The notes below the pieces were generated by a model. It made no database searches. It was not told where the DNA came from and saw nothing but the letters and a program-made list of their open reading frames with translations. 64,000 nucleotides of DNA from Lucinisca nassula (lineage: Eukaryota > Mollusca > Bivalvia > Lucinida > Lucinidae), in the NCBI GenBank assembly GCA_963580285.1, contig OY757026.1, positions 81,819,817 to 81,883,816 of the forward strand. Reading direction: 5' to 3'. Made by a program: the position numbers and the translations under genes. Each line of letters starts with the position of its first letter. Position 1 is the first letter of the stretch. Of the stretch, positions 52,089 through 64,000 are shown piece by piece.

Positions 52089-54106
52089 AAGATACCCACC
52101 TTCAGGCGTTCTGGTGGAAATGCGTTCGTACATATGAAAGGAACTAGGCGGGTGGGTTAATTTACTTGAGGTTGAAACCTGATATGTCAGATATATTGAA
52201 CAGTGAACAGGGACGATGTTTGGCATAATAAATGTTACGATTCCTACGTAAATCAAGCTTCTTCCCTACACCTTTGTCAAGAAGGGTGGGAACATCGGGT
52301 TCAACACAGACTCTCGTCTGCCCTTTTCTGCATATTCATGTAGCTTGGTGACCTCAATTTGCGCATGTTTGTCAACGATCGACCAAAACCAGTGCCATTC
52401 AATCAGCAAATAAGCTGGAGTATATCAAACCCGCAGCTGGAGAATTAGATGCTGATATTTTTTTTTTTTTTTCTGCAGCAAATTAATGGTAAAAACCAAA
52501 CCAATAAACCTCTAAAACATTTAACTAAAGTTGTTCCACCAAATACTTACTATATACTGTTACTTTTTTGTTTGCAGTAACATTTCGCAGACCTTCAGTC
52601 AAAAGTAGGCAGGATTGTTCAGAGGCGTAAACGCGTTTAAATACGTCTTTCCTTCAATTATGAAATACTGGACAAAAATCTGCCAACCCTTTGAAAAAAG
52701 ACTGAAATAGGGCCGTGTTGTTTTCTTTATTGAACATTGTCGTCTTTCAGAGGTATTGCTGTCATGGTTACTTCATACCAAACTACAACTGGTCATCAAT
52801 TATTTATTTGTGAAGGCTGGAAAATGTAGCTAAGCAACAAAAGATAACCAAACAAGCGCAATAAGTAAAGCAGAACACTGTGGCTGCTGTATCATGACTT
52901 ACAATGCCAATTAAATATGGTTTACGCTTGCCATCAAGCTTACGCTTACTTTTAATATATGCGCTGAACACAAAATTATAAACAAACGGCCCATGGAAAA
53001 CTACGCTCACCAGAGCTTAAGTGGGCATAAATCGCCCCCACCCCTGGTGGCCATTTATTTTAACAGACCATAATGGTTTAGTAGAGGCCAATCCCAGGAC
53101 CATTGCTGCCAAATTATTTTGAAACCAACCATTGTGTATTTGTTGATGATGATGTTGTTGTTGTTGTTGTTGTTGTTTTGTTGTTGTTTTTTGCCGTCGC
53201 ATACATTACGGTCAGCTTTGAACAATCTTAGCAGGGCTAGAGTCCAAAATGCTGCATACCAATGACTTGTATTTGTTGAGATGCAGAATTTAAAATCACT
53301 TTAGGCCACATATTGGTGTGACGATCGCACAAATGCCGCTAATAAACTTTGATTTCTCGACCACACTGATGCAGTATATGTAATTTGGTATCAGTTAGCC
53401 CAGCAGTTTTAGAAAAATTTAAAAAAAATAATCTTATGGCCCCAGGATGATAAATCTGATTGCAAATATCAACTATGATGTCATAAGCTGCAACAGAACC
53501 AGAAAATCCTGTCTTTTCCATACAAAATCCTAAGTGACCGAATGTGACCTTGTCGAACGACAAGGTCAACGAAATGTCCCCAATATTGTATACCAAGTTT
53601 CAAGGTCATTGGTCGATTGGTTCCTGAGAAGGCGATTTTCAAAGTTTTTTACCATATATGGGCATGGTGGACATTTTGGTCATGTGACCCATACATTGTC
53701 CTTCCACCCAATGGCGGCTTCACATATAATTTGGTTCCAACTGGCCTTGTAGTTTCAGAGGAGATGTCGTTTGGAATTATTTGGATGCTTAAATGAGAAA
53801 AGAGGGTAGGGACATTTATCTCCCCTTTTTATGTCTTTTTCCCCACTTTTTTGATTTTCTGACTCCATTTTCAAGATGCTGAGATACCTCTAAATAAATT
53901 CATATCATAGTTAAGTGTGAGAAAGAAAGGTGCATTAAACTCCTTAAATATGGGTGCTACGAATTTCAAATCCCCGACTAATTAGGGTGAACACTAGGGT
54001 AGTTCACTATTTAATAGTCAGTGAACCATGGAATGTAGGTTAAGGTCAAATATTGATGCTTCCATTATAGTTGTCATTCCTAGACCCAAGTTTGCAACAG
54101 TTATCA
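52089..54106. other. Mostly unassigned, with simple repeats
   Basis: T run at 52459-52472 and (GTT)n at 53150-53190. From 53540, a block with GACCTTGTCGAACGACAAGG (a short palindrome) and CAAGGTCATTGGTCGATTGG looks like a dispersed repeat unit. No exon of the receptor and no other gene recognised. Confidence 0.4.
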
Positions 54107-54642
54107 TTAACCCTTGTCCTACTGAGCCCGGATATGTCAGATCTTTCAAATAATGCAGATCCAGATCAGATGGCTGCTGCCATCTGATCAGGATCTTCAT
54201 TGTTTGCCATTCAGTTTATGAATTTGTTGCAATGATTTGCATCAATAAATCTGATTCAAGTGATTGGTTGATAATCAGTAGTGGGTGTGGCATATACTGT
54301 TTGTTTGTTTGATTTGAGGTTTAACGTCCCCGTCAACAACATAAAGGTCATTTTGGAGACGTTGCCTCAAACTTTGTGGGACTTTTACCCAACAATGAGA
54401 TGAAATGACATCTCAAGCCCTGTCGCCCAATGAAACCAATAGGGTTTATTAGCATGGACTGTCCGCCTCGCACCGCGGTTCCTGGACAGGCTTAGATCCG
54501 CTAAGCAGTTTACCAGTACTAGTGTGCGGGCCAGATTCAGCTCTGCGTGGAAGCATCATGCAACCCATATATTTCTTCAAGCCCCTATGGGTGGGGGCAT
54601 GGGTGTGGCATATATAAATATTCAGCAGGTCAAGGGTTAAGA
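54107..54642. mobile_element. B-type TTAA MITE split by SINE-A
   Basis: TTAACCCTTGTCCTACTGAG to CAGCAGGTCAAGGGTTAA; the core is short (GATGGCTGCTGCCATC). Confidence 0.85.
54297..54600 (-). mobile_element. SINE-A nested in B
   Basis: Target duplication GGGTGTGGCATATA at 54283-54296 and 54601-54614. Full length. Confidence 0.93.
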
Positions 54643-54814
54643 AGCTCTTATACTTTTTGAGAAACGTGAAGCCGTAAATTAGGCCTTGAGTGCTAGTTTT
54701 GATGCATTAGTTCAGAAAGTCAGTGAACCATGAAAGGTAGGTCAAGGTACCCAGAGAAAAAAACCCTGACCTTCTGTTGCAGAACTTGGCTTCTCAGCTG
54801 TGACCAAAGCGACT

Positions 54815-55023
54815 TTAACCCTTGTCATGCTGAGTCCGGATATGTCTTATCTTTCAAACAATGCAGATCCAGATCAGATGGCTTCTGAAGAAGCCATCTG
54901 ATCATGAGGATCTACATTATTTGTCATTCAGATTGTGAATTTGTTGCAATAATTTGCATCAAGTAATCTGATTGGCTGATAATCGGTAGTGAGTGTGGCA
55001 CATTAAAATATTCAGCAGGACAT
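54815..55023. mobile_element. B-type TTAA MITE
   Basis: TTAACCCTTGTCATGCTGAG to CAGCAGGACATAA; the right end is slightly damaged. It follows a SINE-T3 scrap at 54750-54800. Confidence 0.8.
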
Positions 55024-55050
55024 AATTTGTGGTCAGTTCTCTTACCCGTT

Positions 55051-55267
55051 TAACCCTCGACCTGCTGAATATTTAAATATGCCACACCCACTACTGAATA
55101 TCAACCAATCAGATTACTTGATGCAAATTATTGCAACAAATTCAGAAACTGAATGACAAACAATGAAGATCCTGATCTGATGGCTTCTTTAAGACAGAAG
55201 CCATCTGATCTGGATCAGCATTGTTTGAAAGGTAAGACATATCCGGGCTCAGCAGGACAAGGGTTAA
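55051..55267. mobile_element. B-type TTAA MITE, opposite orientation
   Basis: TTAACCCTCGACCTGCTGAAT to CAGCAGGACAAGGGTTAA; lies head to head with the previous copy. Confidence 0.85.
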
Positions 55268-55334
55268 GATCGTGTAGACCCATCTGTTAAGCCTTATGTT
55301 TTCTTTCAGTGTAATTATATATTTTTTGTTTTGG

Positions 55335-55547
55335 TTTTAAGGCCCTTTCAAGATTATTTCACTCATATCCAGCCAATCGTTATTCAGAGGTGGGCAAAAA
55401 CTGGAGTACCCAGAGAAAAACCACCTGACCTTCGTTGCAGAACTTGGCATCTCACATGTGACCTGAGCGAGGCTCCATCCACAGCGGTGAGAGACCTAAT
55501 GATCAAGAGTCGGCGCTCTTAACCACTAGGCCACGGAGGCCCGTTAG
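55335..55547 (-). mobile_element. SINE-T3, best copy
   Basis: On the minus strand: GGGCCTCCGTGGCCTAGTGGTTAAG (A box), GGTCTCTCACCGCTGTGG, CCAAGTTCTGCAACGAAGG, CCACCTCTGAATAACG. Confidence 0.8.
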
Positions 55548-55596
55548 TATAATTATATTACGAGAATATAGTAATCTAATATAGGGTTATGTTGTA

Positions 55597-55876
55597 CTTT
55601 ACGATAACACACCCATGCGACATAGTGCATTTTTTTCATCTCCAAAATGACTACTTTTCTGATGAAAATCCGTGGTAATTTTCTTATATATAATGCCAAC
55701 ATAATGTCATGGGTGCTCATTAGAACATCCTCATTGAGAAGGTTCTAACGAGTACCCACAACCTATGTCTTCGAGTAAAATTATGAAAAATAATGTATAC
55801 CCCAGTAACCCCAAGTTTTCTAAATATAAAGGGGGTATAGAGGGGTCTTCATTTCACAGACTAGTTCACGTGATGT
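55597..55876 (+). mobile_element. C2 hairpin MITE
   Basis: TACGATAACACACCCATGCG to TTTCACAGACTAGTTCACGTGATG. Confidence 0.86.
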
Positions 55877-55906
55877 AGATGGGCGTTTCAAACCCTTGGG
55901 ATGACC

Positions 55907-56187
55907 GCATTACGAAAACACGTCTATACAAATACATTGCGAGTTTTACCGCCTGAAAAATGAAAATTTTAAGATGAAAAATTATGATATTTTTCTTATT
56001 ACTGCTCAGAGTATAGATTATGGGTACTCGTTAGAACCGCCTCATCGAGGGGGTTCTAACCAGTGCCCACAATCTATATTTTAGGGCAGAAATAAGAAAA
56101 TAAGCTTTACCCCTGTAAACCCCAGTTTTACTATATAAAAGTGGGGTTAAAGAGGGTCAAAATTATATAGGCGTGTTTTCGTGACCG
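55907..56187 (-). mobile_element. C1 MITE inserted in an E2 palindrome
   Basis: CATTACGAAAACACGTCTATA to ATATAGGCGTGTTTTCGTGA. GACCG is on both sides. The E2 halves are 55876-55906 and 56188-56280. Confidence 0.86.
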
Positions 56188-56281
56188 TGCTGAGCTGAAC
56201 CTCAGCTACAACGCCAAGGTTTTGCTCAGACAGGTCATCCCGAGGGTCGAAAAAGCCCAACTACAACAGAACACCATATTA

Positions 56282-56500
56282 TATGAGCCGCGCCAAGCGA
56301 ATTTGGGTCTTCGAGCATTCCCCTCATGACAAATTTTAACTGCGCATGCCCAGCCATTCAGAGAAGCCAGGGATATGGCTTTCTGTCTGAAGGTTCCTCT
56401 TGATTCACTGCTTGTATGAGCGAGCGGAATGCGCAGGCTCGCCTGAACCTTCGCTGCTCGCATAGGCAATAAGTACCAAAATCGCTTGACGGGGCCCATA
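56282..56500 (-). mobile_element. F element
   Basis: GAGCCGCGCCAAGCGAATTTG to CAAAATCGCTTGACGGGGCCC; an internal deletion removes one arm of the inner mirror. Confidence 0.85.
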
Positions 56501-56731
56501 TATTCTTTTTTCTTGCACAACACCAAAGAAAATTGTCATTTTACTTTATTAACCTTTTTATTTCTCATGCACTACATTTATGTAGTTTGCCCAAGGGTCA
56601 CAGAGAACAGCATTTCTTTCCCAGGCTAAAGCCCTGGTATGCAAGAAAGTTCATTCTTTTAGGGAAACCCTAATTTTTTAGAACAAAGAACTTTCTAAAT
56701 CCAGCTAATGGTACCTGTTTTATTTAATATG

Positions 56732-57038
56732 TTTTTTTTGTTTGATTTGAGGTTTAACGTCCCCGTCAACACTGTAAAGGTCATTTTGGAGACGTTGCTT
56801 CCAATTTTGTGGGACTTTTACCCGACTTAGAGATGAAATGACATCTCAAGCCCTGTCGCCAATGAAACCAATAGGGCTTATTAGCATGGACGGTCCACCT
56901 CGCACCGCGGTTCCTGGACAGGCTTAGATCCTCTAAGCGGTTTACCTGTACTAGTGTGCTGGCGGGATTCAGCTCTGCGTGGAAACATCGTGCAGCCCAT
57001 ATATTTCTTCAAGCCCCTATGGGCGGGTGGGGGGGCGG
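56732..57038 (-). mobile_element. SINE-A
   Basis: Target duplication TTATTTAATATG at 56720-56731 and 57039-57050. Full length, head ending CCCCTATGGGCGGGTGGGG. Confidence 0.93.
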
Positions 57039-57050
57039 TTATTTAATATG

Positions 57051-57362
57051 GTAATATATCATGAAAAGGAGGGAAAAAATCTAAATTCCTGGACTGGTTT
57101 TTGGACCAGTATCAAAGCAATATGAACCCTGACTGGTTCAAGATTTAAATTCTGCTAATTGGCTGTCATGGCTGAAAGTGCTGCCAATAACAGGGCAGCA
57201 AAAACAAATAAAACCCTATAATTAATGATGAATCTGTCTGCTGTTGATAATTTAGCAGTCATTCTATGGAAATCCACCTGAACAAGACATTATATCCAGT
57301 GGCGTAGCCAATACCTACAACATAAACACAATGAAAATCTGTAGAAGTTCTTCTTTCTACTC
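57051..57362. other. No feature recognised
   Basis: Unassigned AT-rich sequence. Confidence 0.4.
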
Positions 57363-57575
57363 TTAACCCTTGTCCTGCTGAATATTCATATATGCCACAC
57401 CCACTACTGATTATCAACCAATCAGATTACTTGATGCAAATTATTGCAACAAATTCACAATCTGAATGGCAAACAATGTAGATCCTGATCAGATGGCTTC
57501 ATCAGAAGCCATCTGATCTGGATCTACATTGTTTCAAAGATAAGGCATATCTGGGATTAGCAGGACAAGGGTTAA
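57363..57575. mobile_element. B-type TTAA MITE
   Basis: TTAACCCTTGTCCTGCTGAAT to TAGCAGGACAAGGGTTAA; both TTAA copies intact. Confidence 0.88.
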
Positions 57576-57581
57576 AGTTAG

Positions 57582-57893
57582 TGGGGCCGGCCTCGGAATC
57601 TCAGTCGGATGCGCGTCTGATTTATGATCAGGAGGAGGTGGGTTCAATATCTGCCCGGGTCCACAACATTCTTTCGTGGAGATTGATCATGAAATCTTTT
57701 CTATGGTCATTCTCTCCCTTCCGCTGATTCAAGAAGGGCAGTTGTCAGTTTCTGACAAAAGAATGTGCACTGTACTGGTTAAGCGCTAGCATATTATAAG
57801 CTTGCCCAGGAAAAGTGTGGACAGGTAAACTGACTGACTCAAAACGACCTTAATAGTGTTGACTGGGTTGTAAAACTCCAATACAAACAAATA
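57582..57893 (+). mobile_element. SINE-T1, full length
   Basis: GGGGCCGGCCTCGGAATCTCAG, GGTGGGTTCAATATCTGCCC (B box), GATTGATCATGAAATCTTTT, TTAATAGTGTTGACTGGGTTG and the tail AATACAAACAAATAAA. TTAAAGT is on both sides. Confidence 0.87.
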
Positions 57894-57904
57894 AAGCTTA
57901 AAGT

Positions 57905-58045
57905 GGAGAATTCTTCAGAAGCCATCTGATCTGGATCGACACTGTTTGCAAAGATAGGGATTGTTGTGAACAGCAAGATAACGGTTAAAGACCACTTTTC
58001 AACAGTCCCAAAGGTGGTCTTAATATAGGAATTTTTTCTGTATTT
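57905..58045. mobile_element. B half joined to a TA-type MITE half
   Basis: 57905-57989: ATTCTTCAGAAGCCATCTGA...CAGCAAGATAACGGTTAA. 57990-58045: AGACCACTTTTCAACAGTCC...AATATAGGAATTTTTTCTG, as in 19004-19208. Confidence 0.75.
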
Positions 58046-58886
58046 AGGGTAAATACGGTATACAGTTGAGCTTCAGAAACCTGTCTTCTAGTTTAGCATG
58101 ATAAAAAGATAAACAATTAGTGCATTTCAACAGGCAAGTCATCTCTTATTTTCAGGAATGCCATTCAGAGCCAATGATGCATTTTTTTTTTTTTTTTAAT
58201 AAAAATACCATATTAATCATAATTATTGCACAATGATCTTATATAAGTGCAAACCAATGATTTTTTTTTCCAATAATATATTTGACAGCAAAATTTTAAT
58301 GAGGAAGCAACATTCCAAAGTCTATCAGTCTGTTTACACGACTGCGCAGCAGCATCGCTTTTGTTTGCAGCGCTTCAAGGGAAAGCGATATAAACTGTCC
58401 ACACGAGCATATTTTCCTTTGAATTTTATATAAGTTCAATACATTAATGTTAATGAAATTTCGCGGTAAAACTGAAAAGCATTGTCATAATGGCTCCAAG
58501 AAACAATGCATGTATATGTTATCCTTATCACTATTATTACCATTATTACGGAAGCAGAAAAAATCAGGGACTACTGAAAAGTCGTGATTTCAGTTGGGAA
58601 AAGCTCCAAAGAATTCAGTGGACTCAGAGACTTGTTTTCATGTCTTTAATTTCATTAATGGTCAATTCTTTATTGTCGGATTATCAAAATCAAAGCGAAA
58701 GGCTTCTTTACACACGTTAGTGTAATGAGTCTGTTCTAATTATAACTTTATTCCGCTTCTGATGCGCTGCTCTGTTATGGAGAATTTAAAGCGAAGGAAA
58801 ATTTAATGCGAATCTGCTACTAGGTCTTCAGATGGATTAAGTTGCAGCAATACAAAAATTTCCATCGAATTAATGAGGTTTGTGTA
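58046..58886. other. No gene recognised
   Basis: A plus-strand open frame 58490-58720 (76 codons, tyrosine-rich start) has no family resemblance or splice support. GCGAAGGAAAATTTAATGCG and AAAGCGATATAAACTGTCCACACG suggest an old element. Confidence 0.35.
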
Positions 58887-58897
58887 AACAGATAATG

Positions 58898-59185
58898 CTG
58901 GCCCCCGTGCATTGAGGCTTGAGGAAATAGATGGGCTGCAAGATGCTTCCACGCAGAGCTGAAACTGACCCGCACACGAGTACTGGTAAACCGCTTAGGG
59001 GATCTAAGCCTGCCCAGGCAAAGCGGTGCGAGTCGGCCCGTCCATGCTTATAAACCCTATTGGTTTCATTGGGCGTCAGGGCTTGAGATGTCATTTCATC
59101 TCAATGTCGGGTAAAAGTCCCACAAAATTGAAAGCAACATCTCCAAAAAGACCTTTATTGTGTTGACGGGGACGTTAACAAACAA
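58898..59185 (+). mobile_element. SINE-A
   Basis: Target duplication AACAGATAATG at 58887-58897 and 59186-59196; the tail is short (GTTAACAAACAAA). Confidence 0.92.
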
Positions 59186-59523
59186 AACAGATAATGCACA
59201 TCTACTTCCCGGCTAATGCGAATTAAAAGACTGTCATCTAAACAGATATTTGTATTAAAATTGAAATATCACACTATGACTTCCATACATGTTCAGAGTC
59301 TATATATATTATATACCGGTAAGCCTCACTCAGGGCAGTGACTGTGGTCCTTGCTTTAACCCTTATCCTGCTGAACACAACAACCCCTACCGTGTGCCTT
59401 AATTAATTTATGCAGCAAGAGTTGATGGAACTGGAGCCAAATCAGCAGACAATTCACATAAAATGTCAAGCCTTATTTTCCCTGCAAAAAAAAATAGAAA
59501 ACATCTGCTATGTTTCCTGGCTT

Positions 59524-60140
59524 GCCCCCGCCCATCCAGGCTTGGTTGGTTGGTTGATTTGTGGTTTAACGTCCCCGTCAACACTGTAAAGGTCATTTTG
59601 GAGACGTCGCTTCCAATTTTGTGGGACTTTTACCCGACTTTGAGATGAAATGACATCTCAAGCCCTGTCGCCCAATGAAACCAATAGTGTTTATTAGCAT
59701 GGACGGTCCGCCTCGCACCGCGGTTCCTGGACAGGCTTAGATCCTCTAAGCGGTTTACCAGTACTAGTGTGCGGGCCGGATTCAGCTCTGCGTGGAAGCA
59801 TCATGCAGCCCATATATTTCTTCAAGCCCCTATGGGCGGGGGCCAAACCATCCAGGCTTGGAGAAATAGATTGGGCTGCATAATGTTTGCAAGCAGAGCT
59901 GAAACCTACCACACGAGTACTGGTAAACTGCTCAGGTCTAAACCTGCCCAGGCAAAGTGGTGCGAGTCGGCCCCATCCATGCATATAGACCCTATTGGCT
60001 TTATTGGGTGGCAGGGATTCAGATGTCATTTCGTCTCAATGTCGGGTAAGAGTCCCTATAAAACTGGAAGCAATGTCTCCAAAATTACATATATAGTGTT
60101 GACAGGGACGTTAAACCTCAAACAAACAAACAAACAAAAG
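59524..60140 (+). mobile_element. SINE-A (outer) split by an inverted SINE-A
   Basis: GCCCCCGCCCATCCAGGCTT, then from 59848 GGAGAAATAGATTGGGCTGC...GACGTTAAACCTCAAACAAA. Confidence 0.88.
59546..59847 (-). mobile_element. SINE-A (inner)
   Basis: Inserted in the head of the outer copy; perfect duplication CCATCCAGGCTTGG at 59532-59545 and 59848-59861. Confidence 0.93.
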
Positions 60141-60169
60141 CTATGTTTTCTGACTGATACTTCGACAGT

Positions 60170-60382
60170 TTAACCCTTGTCCTGCTGAGCCCGGATAGGC
60201 CTTATTTTCCAAACAATGAAGATCCAGATCAGATGGCTTCTGACGAAGCCATCTGATCAGGATCTACATTGTTTGCCATTCAGATTGCGAATTTGTTGAA
60301 ATAATTTGCATCAAGTAATCCGATTGGTTGATAATCGGTAGTGGGTGTGGCATATATGAATATTCAGCAGGACAAGTGTTAA
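60170..60382. mobile_element. B-type TTAA MITE
   Basis: TTAACCCTTGTCCTGCTGAGC to CAGCAGGACAAGTGTTAA. Confidence 0.87.
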
Positions 60383-60392
60383 GAGGTTCATA

Positions 60393-60606
60393 CTTAACTC
60401 TTATCATGCTGTTCAAGACAACCCCTATCTTTGGAAACAGTGTAGATCCAGATCAGATGGCTTCTGAAGAAGCCATCTGATCAGGTTCTACACTGTTTGA
60501 CATTAAGTTTATGGCTTTGTAAGAATAAATTACATCAAGTAATCTGATTGGTTCAAAGTCGGAAATGGGTGTGGTTAAAATGAATATTCAGCAAGAGAAG
60601 GGTTAT
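60393..60606. mobile_element. B-type TTAA MITE
   Basis: TTAACTCTTATCATGCTGTTC to CAGCAAGAGAAGGGTTA; only 10 bp from the previous copy, and of a different subfamily. Confidence 0.85.
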
Positions 60607-60951
60607 AATATACCTGGAGAGAGAACCAACCTTCCACTGCATGTGATTATCGTACCACTGCAAGACTTAGTGATTATTGTTAAATTATCAGAAAATTATC
60701 CGGAATGTCTCCAGTTCTCTCTAAGCCATGAAAACTCAATTAGGAAGACATTCCTTCCCTTTTGTACTAATTGCTTTGGCAGTTTATTTGTTAGGTCTGA
60801 TTATGAGTTCATTACATACAAGTCTTCTACAGAATCACCTGGGGATTGTTCCTATAAACACTGGACTGAATGGTGTTAACCAGAACTCAATAATTCATAC
60901 TGCATTGATTAGAGCATAGGGGCTTGAATCATGAAAAAAAAAAATGAAAAA

Positions 60952-60988
<37 letters not shown>

Positions 60989-61656
60989 TTGGGTACTATA
61001 TTAGAGACAAGGGGGGAAACTTCGGCTCAATTTTTTGGGGGTTACCTCATTTTACCCAGTGTATCTTTTTCGCAAATGCAGTTTTTTACCTGCTTATTAT
61101 GAATCATACAAGTTAAATAAGTCCACTTTGCAAAAATAATCCGCCACTGTCTGCCACTTGCACCACTTGCAGGAAACATGCTTTTCTCGCATGGATTAAC
61201 TCAGCAAAGCAAAATTCGGCATAAACGTGTGACAAAAATTTTCAGGTTTTCATCAATCACAACCGAACTAGTGATACGGGGGGAACTTGTTTCACTTTCA
61301 CCCGTTGTCTTTCATTTAACTTTAGCTCGCTTTGCCAATTTGAAGCCAAAAAGATGTACTCGCAGCTCTAAATATAGATTTTTCCAACTTTTGCTTCGCT
61401 TTCGCAGTGTTCTGTCAATGATCGGTACAGAAACCCGGGCGCTTGCCATAATCGTCGTGTTTAAAAGGCGGGACGTGCAGGACAGATATAATCCGGAACT
61501 TCTGAAACTACGTTCCGGCAGTGGAGTTGTTACTGTTAAAATGAGTGTGATAGCCTTGATTTCTCCTTTAATTTATTTTGTCAATGTAACATATTCTGCT
61601 AGGACTACGTATACACGTATTACGCAGCTAAGATAACTGGATGGTGTTTCTACGTA
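60607..61656. other. No firm gene; A/T palindrome and one open frame
   Basis: 60930-60990 is an A run followed by a T run (fold-back). The plus-strand frame 61178-61636 (152 codons) is the longest non-repeat frame here but shows no family motif, and its codon use looks random. Confidence 0.4.
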
Positions 61657-61834
61657 CAGTTCAACCTGTATTAAGCAAGTACCTAAGGGATAGTCAAAAT
61701 ATGCTTGCTTAAGACAGGTTCTTGCTTAATACAGGTGAAATTTAACACATCTGCCTTTCTTGGGAACTGAATGCCTGCTTGCTTAAGACAGGTTGCTTGC
61801 TTAATAGAGGTGGCCACTAAGACAGGTTTTACTG
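61657..61834. mobile_element. TA-flanked MITE, AACCTGTATTAAGC type
   Basis: Ends CAGTTCAACCTGTATTAAGC and ...AGACAGGTTTTACTG with TA on each side (61655-61656, 61835-61836); internal repeats of TTGCTTAAGACAGGTT. Confidence 0.82.
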
Positions 61835-61904
61835 TATAATGGGCTGTGCTCTGGGAATTTTGTATTGCATCGCTTCCAGTCAGCCGCTGTAACTTTTTTG
61901 ACAC

Positions 61905-62150
61905 ATGCGCAGAAAAGGAAATAAAATGTTTACTAAAAAGCAGAAGACGGCCTTTGATCTGATTAAAAAAACAAGGCCCAACTGCCTTGTTTATGTACAG
62001 GCTGGGACGGGCACAACCCAAGTTATCGAGGAGATTGCTAGAGAGCTCCGTATTGAAGGGGAAATGTTTGTCAGTTTCTTGCACAACGGCTATCGTATAA
62101 AATCTATGTGTTTTTGGCAGAGTGCTAAAGAACATGTGTACATGACGTTT
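61905..62150 (+). pseudogene. Possible helicase-like (P-loop) fragment
   Basis: An open frame reads FTKKQKTAFDLIKK...LVYVQAGTGTTQVIEEIARE. The arrangement Q..AF..I, then a beta strand and AGTGTT, resembles the Q-motif and Walker A of Pif1/superfamily-1 helicases, but the invariant lysine of GKT/S is T here. The frame is ended by a SINE-A insertion at 62150. It could be a relic of a Helitron-type transposon helicase or chance; no downstream motifs are present. Confidence 0.3.
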
Positions 62151-62445
62151 GAATGTTTGTTTGATTTGAGGCTTAACGTCCCCGTCAACACTGTAAAGGT
62201 CATTTTGGAGACGTTGCTTCCAATTTTTACCCGACATTGAGATGACATGACATCTCAAGCCCTGTCGCCCAATGAAACCAATAGGGTTTATTAGCATGGA
62301 CGGTCCGCCTCGCACTGCGGTTCTTGGACAGGCTTAGATCCTCTAAGCGGTTCACCAGTACTAGTGGGGGACCAGATTCAGCTCTGCGGTTGAAGCATCA
62401 TGCAGCCCATATATTTCTTCAAGCCCCTTTGGGCGGGGGCCGCTA
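62150..62445 (-). mobile_element. SINE-A
   Basis: TGAATGTTTGTTTGATTTGAGG to CCTTTGGGCGGGGGCCGC; target duplication TGTACAYGACRT at 62138-62149 and 62446-62457. Confidence 0.9.
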
Positions 62446-62780
62446 TGTACACGACATCGTCACCTTATGTTTAAACGCTCGTTCCCGGTACACGGCGACG
62501 GTTAGCTAAGCAAAAAAATAAATAAAAATGCAGCAGTGTTAAGCCAAACGGTTCAGAATTTTAGTTAAAAGAGATACGGCTAGAAATAACTTGAAATTGT
62601 TTTACAAATTTGAATTCATAGTGGTCGGAAAGACTGACGACTTTAAGCGTGTGTTCTAATATTATTACCTAAATAACAAAGGCTGTTTTGGTGCCAATAG
62701 GCCTGTAGAAATTTTCGTCCTTTTTTTTTTCTTTGTGATATTTTTCTTTGTGATAAGTGGAAACCAGGGAAAAGCGTTTC

Positions 62781-64000
<1,220 letters not shown>

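Noticed and set aside
61178..61636. 152-codon plus-strand frame
   Set aside because: No recognisable motif, no splice or promoter evidence; length is plausible by chance in this base composition.

Overview
This is intron-rich, repeat-dense animal DNA, most likely from a lophotrochozoan and probably a bivalve mollusc. The evidence is an ErbB-type receptor gene with phase-matched GT-AG introns, SINE-like elements with (CAAA)n tails, very many hairpin MITEs, and tandem-core elements of the kind described in bivalves. The species cannot be named from the sequence. There is no prokaryotic operon, no CRISPR array and no complete gene.

The one gene recognised is on the minus strand: part of the extracellular region of an epidermal growth factor receptor (EGFR/ErbB). 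Its exons run from high to low coordinates. They are a six-cysteine N-terminal module (42318-42440), receptor L domain 1 (33894-34235, finished in 30104-30325), furin-like cysteine-rich exons (25422-25546, 23837-23978, 19877-19996), and the start and middle of L domain 2 (18495-18609, 14096-14257). Two homologous alternatives for the last part of L domain 2 follow, at 11148-11347 and 5299-5501. The signal-peptide exon, the second cysteine-rich region, the membrane segment and the kinase are outside the window or not recognisable.

The main biological result is that pair of exons. They start in the same phase, end in the same phase, and keep the same cysteine and N-glycosylation landmarks. Joining one to the other shifts the frame and meets a stop within ten codons. 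They therefore look like mutually exclusive exons that swap the ligand-binding part of domain III of the receptor.

The introns and the roughly 21 kb upstream of the first recognised exon are a patchwork of young nested repeats. Names used below: SINE-A (about 300 bp, (CAAA)n tail, 11-15 bp target duplications); SINE-T1 to T4 (tRNA-like heads); SINE-K; B and H (TTAA-flanked hairpin MITEs with piggyBac-like ends); C1 and C2 (hairpin MITEs around one core palindrome); D, E and F (other MITE-like families); hAT-type and TA-flanked MITEs; G and a pearl-like element (tandem cores with a 3' hairpin). Two large minisatellites lie at 36.4-42.3 kb (26-bp unit, in an EGFR intron) and 45.7-47.4 kb (22-bp unit). 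Two hairpin cores are shared between MITE families whose termini belong to different transposon superfamilies, which suggests cassette exchange.
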